Origin: CAIKZY01 sp044345075
GTDB taxonomy: Bacteria > Actinomycetota > Actinomycetes > S36-B12
Direction of reading: 5' to 3'
DNA length: 21,825 nucleotides
Assembly (NCBI GenBank): GCA_044345075.1
Contig: JBIJBU010000016.1
Coordinates: 1 to 21,825 of the forward strand
Position numbers and translations under genes: made by a program. This document shows, piece after piece, positions 1 through 7,709 of the stretch. How positions within the stretch are numbered: position 1 is the first letter of the stretch; every line of letters starts with the position of its first letter. The notes beneath the pieces were generated by a model. It did not search any database, had not been told where the DNA came from, and was given only the letters and a program-made list of their open reading frames with translations.

Positions 1-1828
1 CAATCACGATCGCGCACAGGAGCCGCAGCGGGAGGTCGAGCCCGAGGAGCGCGGAGTTCGGTATCAAGAACGCAATCAGCAATGAGGCGAACAAGCCGGT
101 GATGATGAGAGGCCTGGGAATCGGTCTCTTCACGCGTGAGGTCACCTCGATGGCGACGAGCACTGCGAGCAGCACGCCGGCGAACACCAGGGCGTTCACT
201 AGCCAGGTAGTGCCGAAGAGCAGCGCAAACGTGGTGACCGAGCGAGTTTCGAGCAGGAGGAACGCCATGCCCATGAAGAACAGGTCGCCATAGCCACCCA
301 TCAACCGCAGTGGGCCGCCGAAGACGCGAATACCGATGAGTGCGACGCCGAGGATCAAGGCGATCACGAGCAGGTATAGCGGTGGGATCGTGACTTCCTT
401 CAAGTACAGGAAAGGTCGGTCGTCGTTGACAGCAGCAGGCACTGCTTCACCGCGCGCGAGCGCGGCGTCGCGAATCCAGGTGGTGTCTGGTGCGCAGACC
501 GCATTGTCCGGGCTCTTACCGATGGTGATCGCCGCCAGTGACTGCACCGCGGTGAAGGTGTCGAGGCATGGTTCGTGGCCGTAGACCTCGTCAAGCGTGC
601 CTGCGAGTCGATTCACTAGCCACGGTTCGCGGTAGTAGTTGTACATCGCGAACACGCCATCGTCGGTCAGGTGATCGCGTGCTTCTTCCATCGACTGCTT
701 CGTGAAGAGGTACGACTCCAGGCGCAGCTGGCTCGCTCCTGATACGAGGGTCAGTGAGTCAGGTAGTGCAAACAGAATCAGGTCGTACTTAGTGTCGTTG
801 CTCGACAAGAACGCGCGACCGTCATTGATATGGACGCTGACGCGAGGATCGTCGTACGGCTTGTTCGGGTTGACCTGCGAGCCGATCTGCTGAATTCGTG
901 GGTCAATTTCCACTGCATCGACATGCTTCGCGCCACGCGAAAGCGCGAGTGCGACGTCGGTTCCGGTGCCGGCGCCCACGATCAGCACGTTGTTCAGCGG
1001 GTTGTCGATCGCGCGCTCGTATGGGCGGCCGTAGACGGGCTCGGCGAGCAAGCGCTGCTCAGCATCCATCACATTTTGGTGCGGGATTCCGTTGACCTGA
1101 ATGTGAGTGAATTCGTTGACAGTGCCGGCATTGCTTACCGACGTATGCACCTTGTAGTACGGCGACCACGAGACGCCTGCGGAGATTGATTCGAGAACCA
1201 GGATGCCGACGACGGCGACCATCGCGATGCGTGACAGCCACGGAAGCAGCGGGCCGTAAAGAAGGACGAGTGCCACCAGCGTGACCACGGGCCATATCCA
1301 TGACGGTGCGCGCAGGAACGCGATCAGCGTGAACGCCAATGTGCCGAGGATCGAGCCGATGATGTCCCAGCGGTAGGCGTTGAGCGCCGTGAACTCGCGG
1401 AAGGCGCGGCCGGTGATCTCGCCGAAGCCGGTCATGGTGATCGCGATGACGATGAAGACGAGGGGCAGCGTGACCCATGCCGGGAAACCGGAGGGCCGAA
1501 CCTCGGTGAAGTAAATGAGATCGGTGCTCGATGCCTCGATGGTCGCGGGGAACAGCATGATGAAGGCAACGAGGATCAGCAGGCCGATCGGCACATAGCG
1601 GCCCATGTCTCGGTCGCGGCGCGAGCGCAGGAATCCCAAGCCGATGCCAAGGAACGATGCGAGCAGGATCAGGTTCGAGAAGTACGACAGGTGGACAAGG
1701 TTCGCACCGCTCCAGCGGATGAGTGCCAACTGCACGAAGAGCATGAGAGCGCTGGCAACCAGGAGGCGGGCTCGTCCGCGCAGCACCCACGACGGCGCAT
1801 CGGCGAGGGTCCTGGCTTTGGTCACCAC
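1..1828 (-). CDS. Membrane protein with spermidine-synthase-like domain (partial, C-terminus beyond window)
   Basis: About 609 residues are visible; the frame is still open at the left edge. The N-terminal half has roughly seven hydrophobic segments (first near residues 14-30). A soluble Rossmann methyltransferase-like domain follows, with SAM-type motif I VLIVGAGTGTD near residue 285 and the acidic motif VEIDP near 307. Further membrane segments follow (for example FFMGMAFLLLETRS). This is the layout of the membrane-fused SpeE-like family of unknown substrate. The segment where true spermidine synthases carry a catalytic Asp reads YDLILFALPDS, so aminopropyltransferase activity is doubtful. 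The start chosen is the first of two tandem GTG codons, with GGAAGG about 14 bases upstream; no ATG fits. It is divergent from the CPBP protease gene. Family assignment is solid, function is not. Confidence 0.85.
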   Translation of the reverse strand, partial: MVTKARTLADAPSWVLRGRARLLVASALMLFVQLALIRWSGANLVHLSYFSNLILLASFLGIGLGFLRSRRDRDMGRYVPIGLLILVAFIMLFPATIEASSTDLIYFTEVRPSGFPAWVTLPLVFIVIAITMTGFGEITGRAFREFTALNAYRWDIIGSILGTLAFTLIAFLRAPSWIWPVVTLVALVLLYGPLLPWLSRIAMVAVVGILVLESISAGVSWSPYYKVHTSVSNAGTVNEFTHIQVNGIPHQNVMDAEQRLLAEPVYGRPYERAIDNPLNNVLIVGAGTGTDVALALSRGAKHVDAVEIDPRIQQIGSQVNPNKPYDDPRVSVHINDGRAFLSSNDTKYDLILFALPDSLTLVSGASQLRLESYLFTKQSMEEARDHLTDDGVFAMYNYYREPWLVNRLAGTLDEVYGHEPCLDTFTAVQSLAAITIGKSPDNAVCAPDTTWIRDAALARGEAVPAAVNDDRPFLYLKEVTIPPLYLLVIALILGVALIGIRVFGGPLRLMGGYGDLFFMGMAFLLLETRSVTTFALLFGTTWLVNALVFAGVLLAVLVAIEVTSRVKRPIPRPLIITGLFASLLIAFLIPNSALLGLDLPLRLLCAIVI

Positions 1829-1884
1829 GGAACCGTAGCGAACCTTCCGTTCATCTGGATGGCACCTGGACTCATCGCCTTAGA

Positions 1885-1894
1885 CTCGTACGAG
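1885..1894. promoter_or_regulatory. Perfect 10-bp palindrome between divergent genes
   Basis: CTCGTACGAG is a perfect palindrome in the 117-bp divergent gap between the SpeE-like and CPBP genes. It may be an operator, but one copy of a 10-bp palindrome can arise by chance. No convincing -35/-10 pair was found for either gene here. Confidence 0.2.
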
Positions 1895-1945
1895 ATTGAC
1901 GATGGAATCCGCTGTTCGTCCACTGGCCAGGGAGGGGTTCGGAAG

Positions 1946-2785
1946 ATGTTCGAGCTCTATGCCCCGGCGCAGGAGGCGGGCCTGGCGCTGTGGCCGGTTC
2001 TCGTCGTGATCGCCTTCATGGTGGCCATCAATGTGGTCAATAACCGCATCGCGCCGCAGACTCACTTCCTTCTCTGGGCTTTCGGCAGTTCGGTAGTGCT
2101 GATTGCGATCGGCCTGCTCGACGGCAATAGCTGGACAGATATGGGCCTGTCGTGGCGATTTGGCCTCAGCGGGCTGTTCTGGGCGGGGCTGACGATTGCT
2201 CTGGTGACCATCGCCTACGCCATCGCCTCTTCATTCAAGAAGACCCGCCAGGCCTTCCACGACGAGCGCTATGCCCAGATGAGCGGCGGCCGCCTGGTCT
2301 TCCAGACCTTGCTCGAGGTGCCCTTCGGCACGGTGCTCATGGAGGAGATCGCCTTCCGAGCAGTGCTGTTCTCGATGCTGGCTCGCCGTTACGGGGTTAT
2401 CTGGGGCCTGGTGATCTCGTCCGTGCTCTTTGGCCTCTGGCACATCCTGCCCTCGATCGGCACTCACGAGTCGAATCCCGCCTTGGGTGGAGTGGCCGGG
2501 GAAGGTCGCAAGGGGAACGTGATCGCCGTGGCGCTGAGCGTGCTGACCACCTCGGTAGCCGGCGTGATCTTTGTCGGCCTGCGCCTGGTCTCGGGCAGCA
2601 TCCTGGGCCCGATGGGCCTGCACTGGGCAACCAATGGTCTGGGCTATTTCTTCAGCTTCTTCCTCATTCGTATTCGGGACAGAGCGGCTGCCGGAATCGA
2701 GGAATTAGTGCATCATCATGAGGAGAAGAAGCCTGATCAGGGCGATCCTGACACCCGACTCGGGGAAAGTTCCCGGGGCGAATGA
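1946..2785 (+). CDS. CPBP family intramembrane metalloprotease (CAAX protease 2 / Abi type)
   Basis: 279 aa, multi-pass membrane protein. The signature motifs are present in order: EEIAFR (E133, E134, R138), FGLWH (H166) and HWATN (H226, N230). These are the Glu/His residues that form the metal site in the Rce1/CPBP family. Hydrophobic segments lie near 15-30, 40-58, 74-92, 150-170, 195-212 and 222-242; the charged tail has a HHH-EE-KK stretch. The ATG at 1946 was chosen because GGAGG (1931-1935) precedes it by 10 bases. Longer in-frame starts (ATG 1859, ATG 1691) add non-family sequence, and ATG 1691 would run into the opposite gene. In the family these proteins process prenylated proteins or bacteriocin-type peptides; the substrate here is unknown. 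Confidence 0.85.
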   Translation: MFELYAPAQEAGLALWPVLVVIAFMVAINVVNNRIAPQTHFLLWAFGSSVVLIAIGLLDGNSWTDMGLSWRFGLSGLFWAGLTIALVTIAYAIASSFKKTRQAFHDERYAQMSGGRLVFQTLLEVPFGTVLMEEIAFRAVLFSMLARRYGVIWGLVISSVLFGLWHILPSIGTHESNPALGGVAGEGRKGNVIAVALSVLTTSVAGVIFVGLRLVSGSILGPMGLHWATNGLGYFFSFFLIRIRDRAAAGIEELVHHHEEKKPDQGDPDTRLGESSRGE

Positions 2786-2811
2786 CAACCGTGTAATTGG
2801 ACTCATAGGAT
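2782..2811 (+). promoter_or_regulatory. Candidate promoter for the DUF3263 gene
   Basis: ATGACA (2782-2787) and TAGGAT (2806-2811) are separated by 18 bp and lie 86 bp upstream of the DUF3263 start. The -35 box overlaps the stop codon of the CPBP gene. Confidence 0.4.
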
Positions 2812-2897
2812 GGGCACACCAGGACGAAAGCGACATGTTCTCGGGCAGCCACGCCGCTCGGATTCACGTCGCCCACAGCAGCACGGAGGCCTTACGC

Positions 2898-3194
2898 ATG
2901 GACGCCGCACGCACTCACCTCAGCTCCGAGGCAGCAGGGGCCATGCTGAGTGACCGCGACCGCGAGATCTTGGAGTTCGAGCGCCAGTGGTGGCGTTATG
3001 CCGGCGCCAAGGAGCAGGCCATCCGCGAGCTGTTCGACATGAGCGCCACGCGTTACTACCAAATCGTCAACAACCTCATCGATACTCCCGAGGCCCTGGC
3101 CTTCGACCCGATGCTGGTCAAGCGGATGCGCCGCATGCGTGCCACCCGCCAGCGTGCGCGCTCGGCCCGCCGCCTGGGCATCGAGGTCAACTAG
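2898..3194 (+). CDS. DUF3263 family protein
   Basis: 98 aa. The core runs DRDREILEFERQWW, then AKEQAIRELFDMSATRYYQ, then NNLIDTPEAL, and the tail is Arg-rich. This matches the small actinobacterial DUF3263 family, whose central part looks like a helix-turn-helix (SATRYYQIVNNL) and suggests DNA binding; function is unknown. The start ATG 2898 has GGAGG at 2885-2889, 8 bases upstream. The open frame extends further 5' into the CPBP gene but that part has no family resemblance. Convergent with the ABC ATPase gene. Its presence supports an actinobacterial host. Confidence 0.85.
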   Translation: MDAARTHLSSEAAGAMLSDRDREILEFERQWWRYAGAKEQAIRELFDMSATRYYQIVNNLIDTPEALAFDPMLVKRMRRMRATRQRARSARRLGIEVN

Positions 3195-3216
3195 TCGCAC
3201 ATCCCCAGGTCGTCCG

Positions 3217-3246
3217 CTCGCTGCCCCGAAGGCGCAGCGCAGCGAG
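3217..3246 (+). terminator. Candidate terminator after the DUF3263 gene
   Basis: CTCGCTGC (3217-3224) pairs with GCAGCGAG (3239-3246) over a 14-base loop, followed by TTT. It lies between two convergent genes, 23 bp after the DUF3263 stop. Confidence 0.45.
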
Positions 3247-3310
3247 TTTGTGACCTGGATCGATTCGAACGTCGAAGACCCTCACGACCCTTGGGCGCGG
3301 CCGGTGAAGA

Positions 3311-4381
3311 TTACGACAGGCGCTTTTGGTCACCTTCGGCGTCGAAGATGTAGGTGCGTGATGGTGACACCTTCACGACGGTGCCGATGGCAGGCGTTGC
3401 CTTGCCGCGTGCGACGAGATCGACGGCTTCGCCGCGATCGTTGGTCGCGGTGCCGTAGATGTAGGTGTCGGCGCCGAGATTCTCGACGAGGGTGACGGTT
3501 AGTTCGATGCCGTTGTCGGCGAGGTGAAGATCCTCAGGGCGGAAGCCGACGAGTACGCGGTCGCCTGCTGCGCGTGAGAGTGCATCGCGCTCGGCGGGAA
3601 GGGTGAAGTCCTTCATTGCGACACCGTCAGAGGTGATGCCCGCGTTGATGAGGTTCATCGAGGGTGAGCCGATGAATGCGGCGACGAAGGCGTTGTTGGG
3701 CTCGTTGTAGAGCTCCGCTGGGCTGCCGACCTGCTGGAGCACGCCGTCCTTGAGCACCGCGACGCGGTCACCCATCGTCATGGCCTCGACCTGATCATGC
3801 GTGACGTAGACGGTCGTGGTGCCCAGGCGCTTTTGCAGGGCGGCGATCTGGGTGCGGGTCTGCACGCGCAGCTTTGCGTCGAGGTTCGACAGTGGTTCGT
3901 CCATCAAGAACACCTGCGGTTCGCGCACGATCGCGCGACCCATGGCCACGCGCTGGCGCTGACCGCCGGAGAGGGCTTTCGGCTTGCGCTCGAGGTATTC
4001 GGTGAGATCAAGCAGCTTCGCTGCCTCCTTCACGCGGCGATCGATCTCGTCCTTGGAGACCTTGGCGATCTTCAGCGCGAAGCCCATGTTCTCCGCGACA
4101 GACATATGCGGGTAAAGGGCGTAGTTCTGGAACACCATCGCGATATCGCGGTCCTTGGCCGCGACATGCGTGACATCGCGATCACCGATCAAGATCTTGC
4201 CGGCCGAGATCGGCTCGAGGCCGGCGAGCATGCGCAGGCTGGTCGACTTGCCGCAGCCCGAAGGGCCAACGAGAACGAGGAACTCGCCCTCGGCGATATC
4301 GAGGTTCAGGTGGCTGACAGCGGGGGTGGTGCCGCCCGGGTACATCAGGCTGACATCGTCGAACTTCACGGTCTGGCTCAT
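3311..4381 (-). CDS. Sugar ABC transporter ATP-binding protein, MsmX/UgpC/MalK type
   Basis: 356 aa, the usual length for CUT1 ATPases. Walker A is GPSGCGKST (39-47), the Q-loop is Q85, the signature LSGGQ is at 137-141, Walker B VFLMDE is at 157-162 and the H-loop is in YVTHDQ near 195. A C-terminal OB/TOBE-type regulatory domain follows (about 235-356). In Actinomycetes and Bacillus a single such ATPase often energises several sugar importers that lack their own. That matters because the ABC operon at 13248-16401 encodes binding protein and permeases but no ATPase. The ATG at 4381 has AAGGGA about 10 bases upstream. It lies 120 bp downstream of SDR-1 on the same strand, with a plausible promoter of its own. 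Family assignment is firm; partnership with the downstream transporter is inference. Confidence 0.93.
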   Translation of the reverse strand: MSQTVKFDDVSLMYPGGTTPAVSHLNLDIAEGEFLVLVGPSGCGKSTSLRMLAGLEPISAGKILIGDRDVTHVAAKDRDIAMVFQNYALYPHMSVAENMGFALKIAKVSKDEIDRRVKEAAKLLDLTEYLERKPKALSGGQRQRVAMGRAIVREPQVFLMDEPLSNLDAKLRVQTRTQIAALQKRLGTTTVYVTHDQVEAMTMGDRVAVLKDGVLQQVGSPAELYNEPNNAFVAAFIGSPSMNLINAGITSDGVAMKDFTLPAERDALSRAAGDRVLVGFRPEDLHLADNGIELTVTLVENLGADTYIYGTATNDRGEAVDLVARGKATPAIGTVVKVSPSRTYIFDAEGDQKRLS

Positions 4382-4400
4382 GGTTCATCAATCCCTTCAA

Positions 4401-4418
4401 CCGGCAGGAACGTGCCGG
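4401..4418 (-). repeat. Inverted repeat in msmX-like 5' leader
   Basis: CCGGCA (4401-4406) and TGCCGG (4413-4418) form a 6-bp stem with a 6-base loop, 20 bases before the ATPase start. It could be an mRNA hairpin or part of a terminator for SDR-1. Confidence 0.3.
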
Positions 4419-4436
4419 ACGATCCGAGTGGAAGGC

Positions 4437-4454
4437 TGCATCCGGATGGATGCA
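4437..4454 (-). repeat. Inverted repeat, possible hairpin downstream of SDR-1
   Basis: TGCATCC (4437-4443) and GGATGCA (4448-4454) form a perfect 7-bp stem with a 4-base loop. It sits between SDR-1 and the ATPase gene. It has no T-tract, so a terminator role is uncertain. Confidence 0.35.
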
Positions 4455-4459
4455 CTTTC

Positions 4460-4488
4460 GAACTAACTCATTCAGTTGTTTCTGTCAG
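4460..4488 (-). promoter_or_regulatory. Candidate promoter for the MsmX-like ATPase
   Basis: Reading on the minus strand, CTGACA (4488-4483) and TAGTTC (4465-4460) are 17 bp apart. The spacer and -10 hold an imperfect inverted repeat AACTGA-N5-TTAGTT that could be an operator. No copy of the WTTGGTCNGACCAAT operator is present here, which suggests the ATPase is outside the regulon. Confidence 0.4.
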
Positions 4489-4501
4489 GTATCGCACACT
4501 T

Positions 4502-5290
4502 CTACTGAGGGCCCTCGGCTATCTCGTGCAGGTTCGTGTTCGCCACCAGGTATCCGCCATCGACAGCTAGTTCGGCGCCGGTAATCCAGGAAGCGTCCGC
4601 CGAGGTGAGGAACACTGCGGCTTTTGCTATGTCGGCGGATGTTCCCAGTCGGCCCAGCGGATAGAAGGGCAATAGCTCCTCGAGCACTCGGGGGTTTGCC
4701 GCGATGCGTGAATCCCAGTTCTGGGTAACGATCGTGCCGGGGATGATGGTATTGACCCTGATCCCGTTCTTTCCGTATCTTGCCGCCATGGTCCGGGTCA
4801 ACGACAGCATTGCGGCCTTACCTGCGCTGTAGGAGTCATGCCCGCCGAAGCGAAAAGCATTGATCGAGGCAACGTTCACGATGCTCCCGCGATGGCTTGC
4901 AATCATCGCGGGAAGCACGGCTCGAGAGCACAAGAAGGCACTCTTGGCGACGCCCGCCATCGAATAGTCCCAGTCGGCTTCACTCGTGCTCAGGATGTCC
5001 TCGCCTCGCGCCGCGTATGCGTTGTTCACGAGGGCTGTCACGTTTCCGAACTCGCTCGACACTCGATCAATGACGCTCAAGACGCTGGCCTCAACAGTGA
5101 CGTCAGCGACGATGCCGATCACAGAGGCACCTGTCGCAGCGATCGCCTGCGCGGATTCTTCGACGGATGCAGATATGTCAACGAGAGCAACCTTCGCTCC
5201 CTGGCGTGCGAACTCAGCCGCGGTCTCCATCCCGACTCCCCGAGCTGCGCCGGTTACCAGAGCAACCTCTCCGATGAGATGCTGATCCAC
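4502..5290 (-). CDS. Short-chain dehydrogenase/reductase (SDR-1)
   Basis: 262 aa classical SDR that oxidises or reduces an alcohol/ketone with NAD(P)H. Visible elements: cofactor motif TGAARGVG (13-20), D64-V65, NNAYA (89-93, the usual NNAG with the Gly replaced by Tyr), and the catalytic set S142, Y154, K158 in YSAGK. The C-terminus has the typical ELAVDGG motif. The GTG at 5290 was chosen because it follows AAGGAAGGGG by about 6 bases; the open frame extends 34 codons further but lacks a site and family resemblance. It is divergent from RidA-1 and carries a regulon operator just upstream of its -35 box. The exact substrate is unknown. Confidence 0.9.
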   Translation of the reverse strand: MDQHLIGEVALVTGAARGVGMETAAEFARQGAKVALVDISASVEESAQAIAATGASVIGIVADVTVEASVLSVIDRVSSEFGNVTALVNNAYAARGEDILSTSEADWDYSMAGVAKSAFLCSRAVLPAMIASHRGSIVNVASINAFRFGGHDSYSAGKAAMLSLTRTMAARYGKNGIRVNTIIPGTIVTQNWDSRIAANPRVLEELLPFYPLGRLGTSADIAKAAVFLTSADASWITGAELAVDGGYLVANTNLHEIAEGPQ

Positions 5291-5372
5291 GTGACCCCTT
5301 CCTTGGGTTGCTTGTCCACCGAAAAATGAGAAACGACTGCAGGATGCACTCCCTGCGCCGCCGACACGTGAC

Positions 5373-5403
5373 ACTCGACGATCACAGTGCACGCCAGTCG
5401 AGT
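5373..5403 (-). repeat. Inverted repeat in SDR-1 5' leader
   Basis: ACTCGAC (5373-5379) and GTCGAGT (5397-5403) are perfectly complementary with a 17-base spacer. It falls in the predicted ~120-nt SDR-1 leader, just after the likely start point, and may form an mRNA hairpin or be a second regulatory site. Confidence 0.3.
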
Positions 5404-5418
5404 GAGTGCCCTGCGGAC

Positions 5419-5448
5419 ACGCTACTGGGCGAAAGTTTCAGATGTCAA
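5419..5448 (-). promoter_or_regulatory. Promoter of SDR-1
   Basis: On the minus strand, TTGACA (5448-5443) and TAGCGT (5424-5419) are 18 bp apart. The operator at 5452-5466 lies 3 bp upstream of the -35 box, the same layout as four other promoters in this window. Confidence 0.6.
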
Positions 5449-5451
5449 CGG

Positions 5452-5466
5452 TTTGGTCCGTCCAAT
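5452..5466. promoter_or_regulatory. Regulon operator 1 (SDR-1 side)
   Basis: TTTGGTCCGTCCAAT, one base off the TTTGGTCNGACCAAT palindrome. It abuts the SDR-1 -35 box, centred about -47 relative to the predicted start. Confidence 0.75.
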
Positions 5467-5510
5467 CATCTGTTTGAGATGTAATTCAGCACCAAAATGA
5501 CAGTTGTTGC

Positions 5511-5516
5511 TATATT
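5511..5516 (+). promoter_or_regulatory. -10 box of RidA-1 promoter
   Basis: TATATT, overlapping the left arm of operator 2. The -35 region is weak (AGCACC at 17 bp). The leader to the RidA-1 start is about 40 nt. Confidence 0.5.
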
Positions 5517-5528
5517 GGTCTGACCGGT
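5514..5528. promoter_or_regulatory. Regulon operator 2 (RidA-1 side)
   Basis: ATTGGTCTGACCGGT, centred 62 bp from operator 1. It covers the predicted RidA-1 transcription start, a position expected to block RNA polymerase. Confidence 0.8.
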
Positions 5529-5564
5529 GATCGCCGAGTCATCACGTTGAGAGGGGTCTGCAGG

Positions 5565-5990
5565 ATGGGTGATTCAGGCGGCACGAGTGATGAGATCGAC
5601 GGAAATCATCCCCACGCTTTCCTCGCGCAGGGCAGGCGGGCTGGTGATTTTGTTTTCGTTTCCGGTCAAGGCCCCGTTATCCCAGGAATCGGTCCCAGTG
5701 GGCACGGAGACACATGGATGCCAGGTCAGGTCGTGGATGGGGGTATCCCTGAGCAGACCGCAGCCACCTTGGCCAATGTGCGCGCAATCCTCGAGGCGGC
5801 CGGGGGCGGGCTGAAAGACATCATCAAAGTTCACGCCTACCTTCGCGATATTGATCGCGACTTCGGCGACTTTAATCGCGTCTACATGGAGCACTTCCCG
5901 GGAACCAAGCCTGCGCGAACCTTGATTCAGGCACGGATCTATGGCCACCAACTCGTCGAAATCGATTGCGTGGCGTTCCTGCCCCAATGA
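5565..5990 (+). CDS. RidA/YjgF family protein (RidA-1)
   Basis: 141 aa. RidA-family trimers hydrolyse reactive enamines/imines such as 2-aminoacrylate released by PLP dehydratases. Family features are visible: FVFVSGQGP, GGIPEQT followed by an ANVRAILEAAGG helix, KVHAYLRDI, and the PART motif holding the conserved active-site Arg, then LVEIDCVAFLP. ATG 5565 was chosen: GAGAGGGG lies about 8 bases upstream, while the longer TTG start at 5547 has no site. It is divergent from SDR-1 under operator 2. RidA-2 (12585-13013) is a clear paralogue. Some YjgF relatives have other activities (for example amidohydrolase or chorismatase-like), so the deaminase role is inferred from the neighbouring PLP enzyme. 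Confidence 0.9.
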   Translation: MGDSGGTSDEIDGNHPHAFLAQGRRAGDFVFVSGQGPVIPGIGPSGHGDTWMPGQVVDGGIPEQTAATLANVRAILEAAGGGLKDIIKVHAYLRDIDRDFGDFNRVYMEHFPGTKPARTLIQARIYGHQLVEIDCVAFLPQ

Positions 5991-6025
5991 CCCTCGGGGC
6001 CGCTTAGGAAGTTACCCCACCCAGG

Positions 6026-7579
6026 TCAACGAGACCGGATCAGCGGACGGCCGGTGAGCATGCCGGTGAGCTCCCCTCCACGCAGCACCGGCGAGCCAGC
6101 CACGAGAACATCCGAAACCCCTGTTGCCGTCAGTCGGCCCGATCGGTACTTCGCATTGTCCTGAACGGCCGCGGGGTCAACGATGGCGAGATCTGCAATG
6201 GCACCTACGGCAACTTGACCCCGGTCAGTCAACCCGAATCGATGCGCAGCGTGCCCGGAGAGCTTCCAGGCCGCCGTACCCCAGGTCATGGTCTCGTCCT
6301 TGCGGCAGTACCTACTCAGCACGCGAGCGAAAGATCCCCATCCCCGAGGATGGGGAGCGCTACCGAAGTAGATGCCGTCGGAACCACACATGAAGGACGG
6401 GTGATTGGCCAATTCCTGAGCCTCTTCCTCAGTGGAATTGGAGAACGGAACCGTCGCGCCGACTTCCAGTCGCGATGCCTGCAGCATAAGTCCGGTCAGC
6501 TCTCCCACGGTTCGGCCGACGCGCTCTGCAGCCGCGGCCATCGAGAGCCCTTCCGCCCATGCGTATTCCGGCGCGGCGACGTACGTGAATTCAACTCGGG
6601 TGGCCCACTGCGGACCCAGGCCCGTGATCACTCCTCGCTCCGGAAGCCATTCACTGTCCAGGTATGCGTGTGTATCGCTCTCACCTAGTCGCTCGATGCA
6701 CTCGTCAGGATCCATCTCGAGGAGCCAGGGAGGGAGCGTGAGCAGTGTCAGATTCGTGCACCCGCGGGCATAAGGGTAGGCGTCAAAGGTGAGATCAGCT
6801 CCTGCACGATGTCCTGCCTCCAGCCAACCCACCATGTCTGCTGTAGGTCCGTGGTAGTGCGAGATGTGCCCGGGTACCCCGGCCCGCCGCGAGATTTCCG
6901 CGGCCTCGGCAACACCGGGCTCGCGATATCCGCGCAGGTGTGACACGTACACACCGCCGCGCCGGGCAACAGGTGCGCACAGGGCGATCAACTCATCGGT
7001 GTCTGCGAAGTATCCGGGCACGTAGTCGAGCCCGGTCGAAAGGCCGAGCGCGCCGTCCTCGATGCCGTGCTCAACCTGCTCCACCATTTGGGCGAGTTCT
7101 CGAGGAGTCGGCGGATCCTTCCTCAGTCCCATGACGTTATGTCGCACGATGCCTTGGGGGACGAGGTAGCCGACGTTGATAGGAATTGTGCCCTGATAAG
7201 TCTTCAGCAAGTCTGCGACTGACCCTCCCGAGAATGTGGGGTGGGATCCATTGATCGAGGCGAAGTAACGCGTCGCGTAGCCCCCGTCACCCGGTGCATA
7301 GGAAACACCGTCCTGGCCCGCAATAACGGAAGTCACCCCCTGCCGGAGGAGAGCGAGTTGGGCGTCCGTACGGAAGACACCAGCGTCCAAGTGGCTATGG
7401 GTATCGATGAAACCGGGGAAGATCAGGCGACCATTGCACTGAATGGTGTCGGCGCTTTCGACGTCGGCATAGTCGCCGATACCTGTGATGACTCCGCCCG
7501 CGATCTCGACATCCGCGCGATAGGGCTCACTCCCCGACCCATCGACGACGCTGCCGCCCCTGAGGATGATGGTGGTCAT
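6026..7579 (-). CDS. N-acyl-D-amino-acid deacylase-like amidohydrolase (D-aminoacylase family)
   Basis: 517 aa, amidohydrolase superfamily. Known members hydrolyse the acyl group of N-acyl-D-amino acids in the cytoplasm with a zinc site. Visible: N-terminal beta-sandwich start (GGSVVDGSG), metal motif HSHLD (H61, H63), GLSTGLDY (179-185), H214 in YVSHLRGY, ISHYHGP (H241, H243), and the catalytic-type Asp in CGSDG (D401) followed by APHPRGWG. The canonical NCG motif bearing the metal-ligand Cys is replaced by QDG (Q89-D90). ATG 7579 follows GAGGAG by about 9 bases. It is divergent from the D-Ser-dehydratase-like gene and has operator 3 over its start point. It could act on another N-acyl or cyclic amide substrate; the family is certain, the substrate is not. 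Confidence 0.88.
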   Translation of the reverse strand: MTTIILRGGSVVDGSGSEPYRADVEIAGGVITGIGDYADVESADTIQCNGRLIFPGFIDTHSHLDAGVFRTDAQLALLRQGVTSVIAGQDGVSYAPGDGGYATRYFASINGSHPTFSGGSVADLLKTYQGTIPINVGYLVPQGIVRHNVMGLRKDPPTPRELAQMVEQVEHGIEDGALGLSTGLDYVPGYFADTDELIALCAPVARRGGVYVSHLRGYREPGVAEAAEISRRAGVPGHISHYHGPTADMVGWLEAGHRAGADLTFDAYPYARGCTNLTLLTLPPWLLEMDPDECIERLGESDTHAYLDSEWLPERGVITGLGPQWATRVEFTYVAAPEYAWAEGLSMAAAAERVGRTVGELTGLMLQASRLEVGATVPFSNSTEEEAQELANHPSFMCGSDGIYFGSAPHPRGWGSFARVLSRYCRKDETMTWGTAAWKLSGHAAHRFGLTDRGQVAVGAIADLAIVDPAAVQDNAKYRSGRLTATGVSDVLVAGSPVLRGGELTGMLTGRPLIRSR

Positions 7580-7638
7580 GTGGCGCAGTCTCCTCGCAGT
7601 GCCGGCGCCTGGACCATGGATCCACCGCGCACGCCGAT

Positions 7639-7653
7639 TTTGGTAGAGCCAAT
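7639..7653. promoter_or_regulatory. Regulon operator 3 (deacylase side)
   Basis: TTTGGTAGAGCCAAT; the inner 13 bases form TTGG-core-CCAA. It covers the predicted start of the deacylase transcript. Confidence 0.7.
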
Positions 7654-7679
7654 ATAGCGATTATTTGCCTCCAAGCGAA
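7651..7679 (-). promoter_or_regulatory. Promoter of the deacylase gene
   Basis: On the minus strand, -10 TATATT (7656-7651) with a weak -35 TTCGCT (7679-7674) at 17 bp. The sequence GCTATATTGG is nearly identical to that at RidA-1. The leader is about 65 nt. Confidence 0.45.
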
Positions 7680-7692
7680 CAAAAATCAGGCT

Positions 7693-7707
7693 TTTGGTCG
7701 GACCAAT
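7693..7707. promoter_or_regulatory. Regulon operator 4 (PLP enzyme side)
   Basis: TTTGGTCGGACCAAT, a near-perfect palindrome with 13 symmetric core bases. It lies 2 bp upstream of the -35 box and 54 bp centre to centre from operator 3. Confidence 0.85.
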
Positions 7708-7709
7708 AC

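Noticed and set aside
1059..1790. Long minus-strand open frame opposite no plus gene, 243 codons
   Set aside because: It is an alternate frame of the SpeE-like membrane gene. Its His/Arg/Pro-rich composition is typical of a shadow frame, whereas the overlapping frame carries transmembrane and SAM-binding motifs.
3797..4570. 257-codon open frame antisense to the ABC ATPase
   Set aside because: The opposite strand has all ABC ATPase motifs in order. This frame has no recognisable domain and crosses the ATPase promoter region.
5981..6000. GCCCC/GGGGC inverted repeat at the RidA-1 stop
   Set aside because: Only 5 bp of stem with a 10-base loop, expected by chance in GC-rich DNA.
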